A stretch of DNA of 57,919 bases from positions 1 to 57,919 of the forward strand of contig CAZVZK010000062.1 in assembly GCA_964630925.1 (NCBI GenBank), in the 5' to 3' direction. Of the stretch, positions 8,170-16,890 are shown one piece after another. This stretch comes from RGDT01 sp964630925 (GTDB taxonomy: Bacteria; Planctomycetota; Planctomycetia; Gemmatales; Gemmataceae). The notes under the pieces were generated by a model. That model saw only the letters and a list, made by a program, of their open reading frames with translations, did no database searches and was not told the origin of the DNA. The first letter of the stretch is position 1; each line of letters starts with the position of its first letter. A program made the translations under genes and the position numbers.

Positions 8170-9693
8170 ATGCGTTCGAGCGTCCTCGTCGTGATGATGG
8201 CCGGCGTGGCGTTCGCCGCCGGCCCGCCGCTGGTGCCGCGTATCACGCCGCACCGCGAGACGGCGTTCGTCCTCGGCCCGCTCCGCCGCGACGGCTACAT
8301 CGACTACGTCGCGGCGGCCAACGCGCGGCTCGGCAAGCCGCCGCGCCCGGCCGACAACGCCGCCGTCCTGCTGTGGCGTGCGAGCGGGCCGGGCTCGGCG
8401 CCGGATGCGTACTTCGCGGCGCTCGGCATGAAGCGCCCGCCGGAGAAGGGCGATTACCTCATCGACTTACATGACCACGCCGCCCGCCGGGAGAAGATCG
8501 AGACGGACGAGGAGATCGCGAAGTTCGACGCCGAGCAAACGCGGGCCATGCGGCGCGTGTGGTCGCCGAAGGAGCTGCCGCGGATCGCGGCGTGGCTCAA
8601 GGACAACGAGAAGCCGCTGGGGCTGGTGATCGAGGCGAGCGAGCGGAAGCGGTACTTCGCGCCGCTGATCCAAATGGCCCGGAAGGACGACAGGCACAAG
8701 GACCTGCGGAGCGCAGACCTCACAACCCCGCCGATCCACGAAGCGGCGGCGATGCTGGTGGCCCGCGCGCTGCTGCGTGCCGGCGAGGGGAAGGGGGGGC
8801 AGGGGTGGGCGGACCTGTTGGCGTCCCTGAGGCTGGGGCGTTTGCTCGCCCGGCAGGGCGTGTTCGAGCCATACAGGGACGCGGGGATCACGCTGCTGGC
8901 GTGCGAAGCGATGCCGGCTTTCCTGCACCGCGTCCGGCCTGACAAGGAGCGCCTGGCCCGCATGATGGCCGACCTACAGGGGCTGCCGCCGCCACCGGAC
9001 CTGCCGGACAAGGCCGACTTCGGCCGGCTGCTGCTGCTCGACGTGGTGCAGACGATCCACCGCCGGGGCCTGTGTCATCTTGAGGAGCTCCTGAATCAGG
9101 AGCCGTCGCCGTTCTCGTGGCTGTCGTGGATGGGGCCGGGCGGCATGGACGGCGAGGTGGCGATGCGGGCGATCAACGAGACGCACGGGCGGATCGCGGC
9201 GGCGCTGCGGGGGCCGACCCCGCGGCAGAGGGAGGCGGCTCTCGACGCGATCCGCCAGGACGTGGTGGAGGCCAGCCATCGGTTCCTGGAGGCGGACGGA
9301 TGGCGCGACATGCTGTTCGGCGGCCCGGCGCTGCGCGGGCGGCGGGTGGCCGAGCTCGTCCTCCGCCTGGAGTGCAACCTGATGCAGCGGCAGCAGGCGG
9401 GCGCGGACCGCGCGGCGCAGACGTTCGACAACGTCTTGATCGCGCTGGCGTTGGAGATGCATCACCGCGACCACGAGGCGTACCCGAAGAATCTGTCCGC
9501 CCTGGCGCCGAAGTACCTCGCGAAGGTGCCGGAAGATCGTTTCAGCGGCAAGCCCCTGGTGTACAGGGCCGAGGGGGAGGGCTACCTCCTCTACAGCGTC
9601 GGCACCAACGGCGAGGATGACGCCGGGCGGACGGAGCGCGACGACCCGCAGGGTGACGACATCGCCGTACGGATGCCGCCGGCCAAGGAGTGA
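8170..9693 (+). CDS. Tandem exported family, paralogue 1
   Basis: First of six tandem paralogues of unknown function, 507 residues. The ATG at 8170 begins a signal peptide (MRSSVLVVMMAGVAFAAGPP), so the mature protein is exported. The N-terminal module has DGYIDYVAAANARL near residue 41 and DNAAVLLWRASGPG near 63. A long alpha-helical middle includes AAMLVARALLRAGEG and LASLRLGRLLARQG. The C-terminal module begins at LALEMHHRDHEAYPKNL and contains FSGKPLVYRAEGEGYLLYS at residue 458, then VGTNGEDDAG and GDDIAVRMP. That module resembles the beta-sheet and metal-binding tail of GspG pseudopilins, but no prepilin peptide is present. The gene ends AAG GAG TGA, as copies 2 and 3 do. It is the most divergent copy in the middle region and is separated from copy 2 by two unrelated genes. 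Confidence 0.8.
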   Translation: MRSSVLVVMMAGVAFAAGPPLVPRITPHRETAFVLGPLRRDGYIDYVAAANARLGKPPRPADNAAVLLWRASGPGSAPDAYFAALGMKRPPEKGDYLIDLHDHAARREKIETDEEIAKFDAEQTRAMRRVWSPKELPRIAAWLKDNEKPLGLVIEASERKRYFAPLIQMARKDDRHKDLRSADLTTPPIHEAAAMLVARALLRAGEGKGGQGWADLLASLRLGRLLARQGVFEPYRDAGITLLACEAMPAFLHRVRPDKERLARMMADLQGLPPPPDLPDKADFGRLLLLDVVQTIHRRGLCHLEELLNQEPSPFSWLSWMGPGGMDGEVAMRAINETHGRIAAALRGPTPRQREAALDAIRQDVVEASHRFLEADGWRDMLFGGPALRGRRVAELVLRLECNLMQRQQAGADRAAQTFDNVLIALALEMHHRDHEAYPKNLSALAPKYLAKVPEDRFSGKPLVYRAEGEGYLLYSVGTNGEDDAGRTERDDPQGDDIAVRMPPAKE

Positions 9694-9739
9694 TCGCCGG
9701 CGGCCGCCGTGGTAGAATGGCCGGGAGGAGGGCCGCGCG

Positions 9740-10048
9740 ATGGAGGAGTCCGAGAAGGTGTTCGTCGAGGACGCCGCGTGGGTCAGTTGGCAGTTGCTGC
9801 CGCCCGCTGTGCGTGCCGAGATCATCGGCGCCCTGGAGCCGCTCGCCGGCACGCCGCCGGAGTCCTGGCCGCCGCGCGTCCGGGCCTGGTGGCCGGCGGA
9901 GAACGTCTACGCGCTCTCGACCTGGCTGCGCGGGCACGAGCTGTTCGTCTTCATCGTGCCCAAGGACGGGAGGATCCACATCGACGGCATGGCGATGCGC
10001 GAGCTGATCGAGAAACTCCGCGGCCAGATGGTGGGCGCGACGGCATGA
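9740..10048 (+). CDS. Small protein coupled to the Shedu-type gene; possibly RelE/ParE-like
   Basis: A 102-residue soluble protein. The ATG at 9740 follows GGGAGGAGGG, a good ribosome binding site, and a TAGAAT hexamer at 9713-9718 could be the -10 element. The pattern VRAEIIGALEPLAGTPPESW, then NVYALSTWLRGHELFVFIV and GRIHIDGMAM, is vaguely like the RelE/ParE toxin fold, but the resemblance is weak and I cannot claim it. Its stop overlaps the ATG of the next gene (ATGA at 10045-10048), so the two are translationally coupled and probably work together. An antitoxin, an accessory subunit of a defence nuclease, or an unrelated small protein are all possible. Confidence 0.7.
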   Translation: MEESEKVFVEDAAWVSWQLLPPAVRAEIIGALEPLAGTPPESWPPRVRAWWPAENVYALSTWLRGHELFVFIVPKDGRIHIDGMAMRELIEKLRGQMVGATA

Positions 10049-10680
10049 AGGAATTCATCCACCTGACCTTCGACCCTGCGACGTGCCGGGCCTCGCTCGA
10101 CGCCTTCGAGGCCCTGTTGGCCTCCAGGCCCGAGCTGGAGGAGAACGCCCACGTCAAGCCATTCTTCGAGGCGCACCCGCAGCTCGCGTTGCTGCTCGGC
10201 ACCGTCTACGGCCCCGAGGTCACCGCGTGCGACCTGTACTCGTTCCAGTATCAACTGTTCGGCGACTTCGCTTGCGACCTCGCCGTCGGCGACTCCGTGG
10301 GGCACAACTTCGGCTTCGTCGAGTGGGAGGACGGGGCCGCGGCGACCCTGTTCCGCATCCAGGGGCGCAAGTCCACCCCGGAGTGGTCGGGCCGCCTGGA
10401 GCGGGCCTTCAGCCAGATGACCGACTGGTTCTGGAAGCTGGAGGACATGTCGCGCACCGACGAGTTCGAGTCCCGGTTCGGGACGAGGCACGCCCAGTAC
10501 TTCGGCCTCATCGTCATCGGCCGGGATGCCGAGCTGGCCCACCACCGGGAGCACAATCGCTGGCAATGGCGATCCCGCAAGGTGACCATCGACTCACGCC
10601 CCGTGCAGCTCGCCACGTATGACCAGCTCCTGGGCGCACTGCGCCGGCGCTATCTGCACTACTTCCCGCCCACCTCGTGA
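10045..10680 (+). CDS. DUF4263 (Shedu-type) putative nuclease-fold protein
   Basis: A 211-residue protein matching the DUF4263 family, whose founding defence member is the Shedu nuclease. Features recognised: an N-terminal helix with FFEAHPQLALLLG, the core FACDLAVGD followed by FGFVEWEDGAAATLFRIQG, then WSGRLERAFSQMTDWFWKL, FESRFG, YFGLIVIGRDAEL and a C-terminal TYDQLLGAL. In Shedu proteins the core strand usually carries a PD-(D/E)xK-type acid-x-lysine motif. Here the equivalent is VEWEDG without an obvious lysine at that place, so catalysis is uncertain. The only partner is the coupled 102-residue protein upstream. This two-gene unit interrupts the tandem paralogue array, consistent with insertion. 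No other defence genes adjoin. Confidence 0.75.
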   Translation: MKEFIHLTFDPATCRASLDAFEALLASRPELEENAHVKPFFEAHPQLALLLGTVYGPEVTACDLYSFQYQLFGDFACDLAVGDSVGHNFGFVEWEDGAAATLFRIQGRKSTPEWSGRLERAFSQMTDWFWKLEDMSRTDEFESRFGTRHAQYFGLIVIGRDAELAHHREHNRWQWRSRKVTIDSRPVQLATYDQLLGALRRRYLHYFPPTS

Positions 10681-10696
10681 CCCCGAGGCCATCTCC

Positions 10697-12214
10697 ATGC
10701 GTGCCGCCGTCCTCTCTCTCTTCATCATCACGGCGTTCTGTCAGGCCGCCGCGCCGCCGATCCGGCCACGCTTCCCCCTGAGCCGCGTGACCACCTTCGT
10801 CACCGGGCCGCTGACCCACGAGGGCTACGTCGATTACGCCGCCGCCCTCATCGCCATCAGGACGAAGGGCCTCAAGCCCGAGGACAACGCCGCCGTCATC
10901 CTCTGGCGGGTCATGGGGCCCAAGCCGGAGGGGTCGCTCGTCAGCGAGCCGCACTTCACGGCCATCGGCATGAAGCGTCCGCCGGAGGCTGGCCCGTACC
11001 TCCTCGGCCTCACCCAGTACATCAAGGAGAACCTGGGGGGCATCCAGGGGCAGGAGCTGGACGGCTTCTTCGCCGAGCACGGCAAGGCCATGTCGCGGCC
11101 GTGGACGGCGAAGGAGTCGCCGCGCATGGCCGGGTGGATCAAGGCCAACGAGAGGCCGCTGGCCCTGGCCCTGGAGGCGGTGAAGAAGGAGAGGTATTAC
11201 AACGCGCTGATGCCGCCGGGGTCGGGCGACCTGATCGGGGCGCTGCTGCCGTCGGCGCAGCGGTGCCGCGAGGTGGCGAGCCTGCTGACGGCCCGCGCCA
11301 TGCTCGCCGCCGGGGAGGGGAGGGCCGACGACGCCTGGCGCGACCTGCTGGCGTGCCACCGCCTGGGGCGGCTCGTCGGCCAGGGCAACCTGCTCATCGA
11401 GGGGCTCGTCGGCTACGCCATCGAGGCCATCGCCTGCCGGGCCACCGTCGCGTTCATCGAGACGGCCCGCCCCGACGGCAAGCGCCTCGCCCGCATGATG
11501 GCCGACCTGGGCAGGCTGCCGCCCCTGCCCGCGATGGCCGACAAGGTCGAGCTGGCGGAGCGGCTCGTCCACCTCGACTGCGTGCAGATGTTGGAGCGGG
11601 GCGGGGCGAAGTACCTGGAGAGCCTGATGGGTGAGAAAGGCATCGATCGGATGCTGCACGGGGGCGTGGACTACACGCCGATGATGCGCATGGGGAACGA
11701 GTGGTTCGACCGCCTGGCGGCGGCGATGCGCGCCCCGACACATCGGGAGCGGCTGAGGCTGGCGGCGGGGATCGACGAGGACCTGAAGAAACTGAAGGCC
11801 CAGAGGCCGGCGGTGGTGAACGCGGCGCTGTGGGTGCTGGGCGGGCCGACGTGGCGTGGCAAGCAGATCGGCAACATCCTCGTCTGCATGCTGGTGCCCG
11901 CCGTGGGCAAGGTGCGGGCCGCCGAGGACCGCACCCAGCAGACGCACGACAACCTGATGGTGGCGCTGGCGCTGGAGGCGTACCGGCGCGAGAACGGAAC
12001 GTACCCGGAGAAGCTGGCGGCGCTGGCGCCGAAGTTCATCCCCGCCGTGCCGGGCGACGTGTTCAGCGGCGAGGGGCTGATTTACAGGCGTGAGGGGAAG
12101 GGATATCTGCTCTACAGCATCGGGCCGGACGGCAAGAACGACGGCGGCAGGGGCCGCGACGACGACCCGCCCGGCGACGACATCGTGGTGAGGATGCCGC
12201 CCCCGAAGGAGTGA
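10697..12214 (+). CDS. Tandem exported family, paralogue 2
   Basis: 505 residues, function unknown. The ATG at 10697 opens a signal peptide (MRAAVLSLFIITAFCQAAAP), followed by PPIRPRFPLSRVTTFVTGPL, almost identical to the start of copy 5. EGYVDYAAAL lies at residue 42 and EDNAAVILWRVMGP near 60. The helical middle has LLPSAQRCREVASLLTARAM and WRDLLACHRLGRLVGQG. The tail has YPEKLAALAPKFIPAVPGD, FSGEGLIY at residue 456, YLLYSIGPDGKNDGG and GDDIVVRMP. It starts 16 bases after the Shedu-type gene. Its last codons plus stop (AAGGAGTGA) provide the Shine-Dalgarno of copy 3, nine bases before that ATG, which points to coupled expression of copies 2 to 6. Confidence 0.85.
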   Translation: MRAAVLSLFIITAFCQAAAPPIRPRFPLSRVTTFVTGPLTHEGYVDYAAALIAIRTKGLKPEDNAAVILWRVMGPKPEGSLVSEPHFTAIGMKRPPEAGPYLLGLTQYIKENLGGIQGQELDGFFAEHGKAMSRPWTAKESPRMAGWIKANERPLALALEAVKKERYYNALMPPGSGDLIGALLPSAQRCREVASLLTARAMLAAGEGRADDAWRDLLACHRLGRLVGQGNLLIEGLVGYAIEAIACRATVAFIETARPDGKRLARMMADLGRLPPLPAMADKVELAERLVHLDCVQMLERGGAKYLESLMGEKGIDRMLHGGVDYTPMMRMGNEWFDRLAAAMRAPTHRERLRLAAGIDEDLKKLKAQRPAVVNAALWVLGGPTWRGKQIGNILVCMLVPAVGKVRAAEDRTQQTHDNLMVALALEAYRRENGTYPEKLAALAPKFIPAVPGDVFSGEGLIYRREGKGYLLYSIGPDGKNDGGRGRDDDPPGDDIVVRMPPPKE

Positions 12215-12220
12215 CGCCCG

Positions 12221-13771
12221 ATGTGGAAGAAGATCCTACTCGGCAGCGCCGTCGCCCTCCTCCTGAGCGTCGTTGGGCTGTGGCTGATCATCAGGTCGGG
12301 GAAGTCGCCCATCCCCGTCGCCGCGGACACGACCGTCATCGACGGGCCACTCGCCGAGGACGGGCACATTGACTACGCCGCCTGGCTGAACGAGCGAGGC
12401 CTGAAGGGGCTGAAGACAGAGGATAACGCCGCCGTGCATCTGTGGCGGGCCATCGGGCGGAAGCCTGACAGGTCGGCGGAGGTCAAAGAGGATCACTTCA
12501 CACTCCTGGGGATGGAGCCGCTGCCTGAACAGGGGGATTACTTCGTCGAGTTGACTGTCTTCGCTGACCGGGAGTTCGTGGGGCCGCAGTGGGATATCGG
12601 GCATGTCGATGTGGTTGAGCCCGCGCTCGATGTCGAGCTGGGGAAGGCGCGGCGACTGCCGTGGACGACCGATGACTCGTCGCTGCTCGCCAAGTGGTTG
12701 AAGGCCAACGAGAAGCCGCTCGCCCACGCCCACGAGGCAGCCCGGAGGGAGCGGTGCTACTTCGCGCTGGTCACACGCGCCGACGTGACGCCACGACCAG
12801 ATCTGATGTCCAACCAACTTCTCGGCCTCCAGCCATCGCGGATGCTGGGGTGCGCCCTGGCGGCCCGTTCCATGCTCCACGCGGGCGAGGGTCGGTTCGA
12901 GGAGGCGTGGCGTGACGCGCTGGCGTGCCACCGGCTGGGCCGGCTGATCGGACAGAGCGGGTCCAACGTCGAGGGACTCGTGGGCATCGCGGTGGAGTGC
13001 ATCACGTGCAAGGCGACGGCCGCACTCATCGAGCGGTTCAGGCCCGACAGGGCGAGGCTCGCGTCTATCGCCGCCGAGCTGCGTCGGCTGCCCGCGCCGG
13101 GTGACATCGCCGAGAAAGTCGACACGTCCGAACGCTTCATCGTGCTGGACATGGGGCGGTACCTGGAGCAGAAGGGGTTGAAGGTTCTGGCGAGCGAGTA
13201 CACCAACGTCTGGCCGCTGGGCGATCTGTTGCCGGTGGACATGGGGGAGGCGATGCGGACGGTCAACCGGTGGCAGGACGACACCGTCGCCGCGCTGCGG
13301 GCGCCGACGCGGGATGAGCGGTTGGCGCTCCTCCGCGCCATCGCGGCCCGCGAAGCGGCCATCCCGAGCCGGACAACGGGCGTGCGCTTCGTCCTGTCGA
13401 GCCTCTGCGGCGACGCACGCCATCGGGGCAGGCAGCTCGGTGAGCTGGCGATCAGCAGGATGACCCCCAACACCGACAAGATCATGAACGCCTACGACCG
13501 CGTGAGGCAGGAGCATGCGAACTTGCTCGTGGCGCTCGCGCTGGAGTCGCACCGCCTCGACAAAGGCGCGTATCCGGCGAAGCTGTCCGATCTCGCGGAG
13601 AAGGCGCCCGACGACCTGTTCAGCGGCAAGGAGCTGATCTACAAGCGTGATGGAGAGGGATACCTCCTCTACAGCGTCGGGCCGGACGGGTTGGACGGTG
13701 GCGGCAAGGGCTCCGACGATGACCCCAAGGGCGACGACATCGCCGTCCGCATGCCGGCACCCAAGGAGTGA
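12221..13771 (+). CDS. Tandem exported family, paralogue 3 (membrane-anchored)
   Basis: 516 residues, function unknown. In place of a cleavable signal it has an N-terminal anchor, MWKKILLGSAVALLLSVVGL, so the body probably faces the periplasm from the inner membrane. The family N-module follows (DTTVIDGPLAEDGHIDYAAW, then EDNAAVHLWRAIG), then an acidic insert around VFADREFVGPQWDIGHVDVV. The helical middle contains WRDALACHRLGRLIGQSG and VEGLVGIAVECI. The tail has YPAKLSDL, FSGKELIYKRDGEGYLLYS, VGPDGLDGGG and GDDIAVRMP. The start lies 6 bases after copy 2, and its own AAGGAGTGA tail serves as ribosome binding site for copy 4. Identical opening codons (ATGTGGAAGAAG) mark copies 3 and 4 as a recent pair at the N-terminus. 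Confidence 0.85.
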   Translation: MWKKILLGSAVALLLSVVGLWLIIRSGKSPIPVAADTTVIDGPLAEDGHIDYAAWLNERGLKGLKTEDNAAVHLWRAIGRKPDRSAEVKEDHFTLLGMEPLPEQGDYFVELTVFADREFVGPQWDIGHVDVVEPALDVELGKARRLPWTTDDSSLLAKWLKANEKPLAHAHEAARRERCYFALVTRADVTPRPDLMSNQLLGLQPSRMLGCALAARSMLHAGEGRFEEAWRDALACHRLGRLIGQSGSNVEGLVGIAVECITCKATAALIERFRPDRARLASIAAELRRLPAPGDIAEKVDTSERFIVLDMGRYLEQKGLKVLASEYTNVWPLGDLLPVDMGEAMRTVNRWQDDTVAALRAPTRDERLALLRAIAAREAAIPSRTTGVRFVLSSLCGDARHRGRQLGELAISRMTPNTDKIMNAYDRVRQEHANLLVALALESHRLDKGAYPAKLSDLAEKAPDDLFSGKELIYKRDGEGYLLYSVGPDGLDGGGKGSDDDPKGDDIAVRMPAPKE

Positions 13772-13777
13772 CATCGG

Positions 13778-15310
13778 ATGTGGAAGAAGGTCCTGCGCCG
13801 GGGCGGCATCGGCATCGGTGTCATCCTGGCGCTGTGGTGGCTCCTCGTCCCCTGGAAGTGGCCCATCCCCATCGACGCCGAGACGACATGGGTCACCGAG
13901 CCGCCCGACGGCGAGGGCGGCATCGATTACGCGGCGGCGCTCAACGAGCGCAACGGCGTGGGCGTGACGGCGGACAACAACGCCGCCGTCCTGCTCTGGC
14001 GGGCGATGGGGCTTTTCGCCGGGCCGAAGTCTCGGCCGCCCGAGATGTTCAAGGGCCTCGGCATCGAGCCGCCGGCCCCGGAGGGCGACTACTTCGTGGA
14101 TTTCGACCGGAGTGAATTCCACGCGGACGCCGCGCCGGACGCCCTGAAGCTGAGCCTGAGCATGCCGTGGAAGGCCGCCGTCCTGCCCGAGGTCGCGGCG
14201 TGGCTGGGGCGGTACGAGAAGCACCTCGCCCTCGCGTCCGAGGCCAGCCGCCGGCCACGCTTCCACATCCCGCTGTTCCCCGAGGCCGGCGTCGGCACCG
14301 CCGCCCTGAGGCAGGCGCGGGTCGGCGAGCCACTCGGCATCGAGCTGTTCAGGGCCCTCCTCTCCCGCGGCCTGCTGCGTGCCGGCGAGGGAGACGACGC
14401 CGGCGCGTGGGCCGACCTGATGGCCTGCCACCGCCTGGGCCGGCTCACGACGCAGGGCTGCCGCCCCGCCGACTTCATGGGCGGCATCCAGTTGCAATCC
14501 GCCGCGAGCCGAACCACCCTCCAGTACCTCCGGCACGTGGCCCCCGACGCGGGGGCCCTCGCCGCCCACCTGGCCGACCTGCTGAACCTGCCCCCGCAGG
14601 CCGACCTGGCCGACAAGGTCGATGTCACCGAGCGTCTGGTCCTGCTCGACGCACTGCAATCCGTCCACCGACAGGGCGTCCCGGACCTCTCGCCCCACGC
14701 GGTCGGCGGCGTCTGTGATTTCCGTGACACCATGCGGTCGGCCAACGGATACCTCAGCGACATGGCGGGGGCGATGCGGGCCGACACCGGGGCCGACAGG
14801 GCCGACCGGCTGGAGGCTATCCGCAACCGGCACCGTAACGGCTACACCGCCGCCCATCACTGGACGGCCTACGTCGGCTGGCTGGTCGGCGGCCCGGTCA
14901 TCCGCGGCCGGGATGTCGGCAGGATCTACCTGAACATGATGCTCCCCGATGCCCTGGCCATTCAGGTGAAGGCCGACCGCGCGAGGCAGGAGCACGAGCT
15001 GCTCGTCATCGCCTTCGCCCTGGAGTGGCATCGGAAGACGCACGGCCAGTACCCCGAACGCCTCGACGCCCTCACCCCGCGTCCGCTCCCGAAACTGCCG
15101 CCGGATGTCTTCAGCGGCGGACAACTCGTCTACCGCCGCGAGGGCGAGGGCCACCTCTTGTACGGCGTCGGCCCCAACGGCAAGGACGACGGCGGTACTG
15201 GGAAGGATCAGGGGGGCGACGACATCGTCCTCCGCATGCCGAAGGACGAGCCCCCGCCGCCCCTCAAGGGCGACGGCGGGGTGCCGGGCACGGGCTTCCC
15301 GCCGCGTTGA
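13778..15310 (+). CDS. Tandem exported family, paralogue 4 (membrane-anchored)
   Basis: 510 residues, function unknown. The N-terminal anchor is near residues 9-25 (GIGIGVILALWWLLVPW). GGIDYAAALNERNGVG and DNNAAVLLWRAMG represent the N-module. The middle has WADLMACHRLGRLTTQG and LADKVDVTERLVLLDALQ. The tail has YPERLDAL, FSGGQLVYRREGEGHLLYG, VGPNGKDDGG and GDDIVLRMP. Unlike the other copies, which stop within a few residues of the RMP motif, this one continues for about 22 residues of Pro/Gly-rich sequence (PPPPLKGDGGVPGTGFPP). The AAGGAGTGA ending is therefore lost, and the next copy begins 41 bases later with its own GGAG. Confidence 0.85.
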   Translation: MWKKVLRRGGIGIGVILALWWLLVPWKWPIPIDAETTWVTEPPDGEGGIDYAAALNERNGVGVTADNNAAVLLWRAMGLFAGPKSRPPEMFKGLGIEPPAPEGDYFVDFDRSEFHADAAPDALKLSLSMPWKAAVLPEVAAWLGRYEKHLALASEASRRPRFHIPLFPEAGVGTAALRQARVGEPLGIELFRALLSRGLLRAGEGDDAGAWADLMACHRLGRLTTQGCRPADFMGGIQLQSAASRTTLQYLRHVAPDAGALAAHLADLLNLPPQADLADKVDVTERLVLLDALQSVHRQGVPDLSPHAVGGVCDFRDTMRSANGYLSDMAGAMRADTGADRADRLEAIRNRHRNGYTAAHHWTAYVGWLVGGPVIRGRDVGRIYLNMMLPDALAIQVKADRARQEHELLVIAFALEWHRKTHGQYPERLDALTPRPLPKLPPDVFSGGQLVYRREGEGHLLYGVGPNGKDDGGTGKDQGGDDIVLRMPKDEPPPPLKGDGGVPGTGFPPR

Positions 15311-15351
15311 TCCGCGATACCATGAGCGCATCCCGTCTCGGAGCATCCGCC

Positions 15352-16890
15352 ATGCGTACCGTCGTCGTTCTCCTCCTCATCGCCGCCGCCTCCGAGGCCG
15401 CAGCGCCGCCCATCCGGCCCCGCTTCCCGCTGGGCAAGGAGACTACCTTCGTCACCGGCCCCCTGGACATCGAGGGCTACGTCGATTACCCCGCCGCCAT
15501 CAACGCCAGGGGCACACGCGGCCTCAAGCCCGAGGACAACGCCGCCGTCCACCTGTGGCGGGCCATCGGCCCACGCCCCGAGGGGAGGCTCGTGGCCGAG
15601 GCCCACTTCACCGGCATCGGCATGAAGCGTCCGACGATCATCGGCGAGTACATCGTCGGCATCTCCCGGTTCGCCCGTGACCGCCTCAACCTCAAGGACG
15701 CCGCCGAGACCGCCTTCTACGACGAGCAGGCGCGGGCCACGAGCCGCGCGTGGACCGCCAAGGATCTCCCCCGCATCGCCGCCTGGGTGAAGGAGAACGA
15801 GGCGCCGCTGCGTGTCGCCGTCGAGGCGGCCAAACGCGACCGCTACTTCATCGCGCTGGTGGTGTCGGAGAAGGACGGGGTGCGCGGCGACATGATCGGG
15901 GCGCTGCTGCCCGGCGTGCAGAAGTGCCGCGAGATCGCGTCGCTGCTGGCGGCCCGCGCCCTGTTGCACGCCGGCGAGGGCCGTGTCGATGAGGCGTGGC
16001 GGGACCTGCTCGCGTGCCACCGGCTGGGCCGTCTGCTCACGCAGGGGACCACGCTGATCGAGGCCCTGGTCGGCTTCGCCATCGAGAGCATCGCGGCGCA
16101 TGCCACGCTCGGGGTGGTCGAGCATTCGCGGCCCGACGCGAGGCGGCTGGCGGCCTGGATGGCGGATCTCGCGAAGATGCCGGCGGCGGCGAGCATGGCC
16201 GACAAGATCGACTGGGGTGAGCGGATGTTCTTCCTCGACGTGGTGCGCATGACGGACCGCGTGGGGCTGGTGTACGTCGAGGCGCTGGCCGGTGGGCAGG
16301 CGCCGCCGGACTCGTGGCTGCGCCTCATCGGGCGCGGGTGGGTCAATTACGAGCCGGCGCTGCGGGCGGGGAACCGCATGTCGGACAAGCTGGCGGCGGC
16401 GCTGCGGACGCCGGACCGGAAGGAGCGTCAGGACAGGATCCGTGCGATCGAGGGCGAGCTGAAGGCGATGAGGGCGAGTGTCCACGACACGAAGGCCGTC
16501 CTCTTCGCGCTCGTCGGCGGGCCGAAGGTCCGAGGCGAGCAGATGGCGAAGATCCTGGTGGCGCTCATGGTGCCGGCGGTGTGGAAGGTGCAGGAGGCCG
16601 CCGACCGCCTGCGGCAGACGCACGAGAACCTGCGGGTGGCGCTGGCGCTGGAGTCGTACCACCGCGCCCACGGGGCGTACCCGGCGAGGCTGGCCGACCT
16701 GGCGCCGAGGCACATCCCCGCCTTGCCGGGCGACCTGTTCAGCGGCAAGGGGCTGGTGTACAAGGCCGAGGGCAAGGGGTATCTGCTCTACAGCGTCGGG
16801 CCGAACGAGAAGGACGACGGCGGCAAGCCGCGCGACGCCGACCCGCCGGGCGACGACATCGTTATCCGCATGCCAGGGCCGAAGAAATGA
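15352..16890 (+). CDS. Tandem exported family, paralogue 5
   Basis: 512 residues, function unknown. The ATG at 15352 follows GGAG by 8 bases and begins a signal peptide (MRTVVVLLLIAAASEAAAPP). ATG 15322 in the same frame would add 10 residues with no hydrophobic gain. The mature start PPIRPRFPLGKETTFVTGPL matches copy 2 closely. EGYVDYPAAI, EDNAAVHLWRAIGPRPEG, LLPGVQKCREIASLLAARAL, WRDLLACHRLGRLLTQG and LIEALVGFAIESI follow. The tail has YPARLADLAPRHIPALPGD, FSGKGLVYKAEGKGYLLYS, VGPNEKDDGG and GDDIVIRMP. The stop overlaps the start of copy 6 (ATGA). This copy shows best the relationship to the protein at 24143-25480. Confidence 0.85.
   Translation: MRTVVVLLLIAAASEAAAPPIRPRFPLGKETTFVTGPLDIEGYVDYPAAINARGTRGLKPEDNAAVHLWRAIGPRPEGRLVAEAHFTGIGMKRPTIIGEYIVGISRFARDRLNLKDAAETAFYDEQARATSRAWTAKDLPRIAAWVKENEAPLRVAVEAAKRDRYFIALVVSEKDGVRGDMIGALLPGVQKCREIASLLAARALLHAGEGRVDEAWRDLLACHRLGRLLTQGTTLIEALVGFAIESIAAHATLGVVEHSRPDARRLAAWMADLAKMPAAASMADKIDWGERMFFLDVVRMTDRVGLVYVEALAGGQAPPDSWLRLIGRGWVNYEPALRAGNRMSDKLAAALRTPDRKERQDRIRAIEGELKAMRASVHDTKAVLFALVGGPKVRGEQMAKILVALMVPAVWKVQEAADRLRQTHENLRVALALESYHRAHGAYPARLADLAPRHIPALPGDLFSGKGLVYKAEGKGYLLYSVGPNEKDDGGKPRDADPPGDDIVIRMPGPKK

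Noticed and set aside
9740..10680. Calling the 102-residue gene plus the DUF4263 gene a toxin-antitoxin system
   Set aside because: The RelE-like resemblance is too weak, and the DUF4263 protein is not a known antitoxin.
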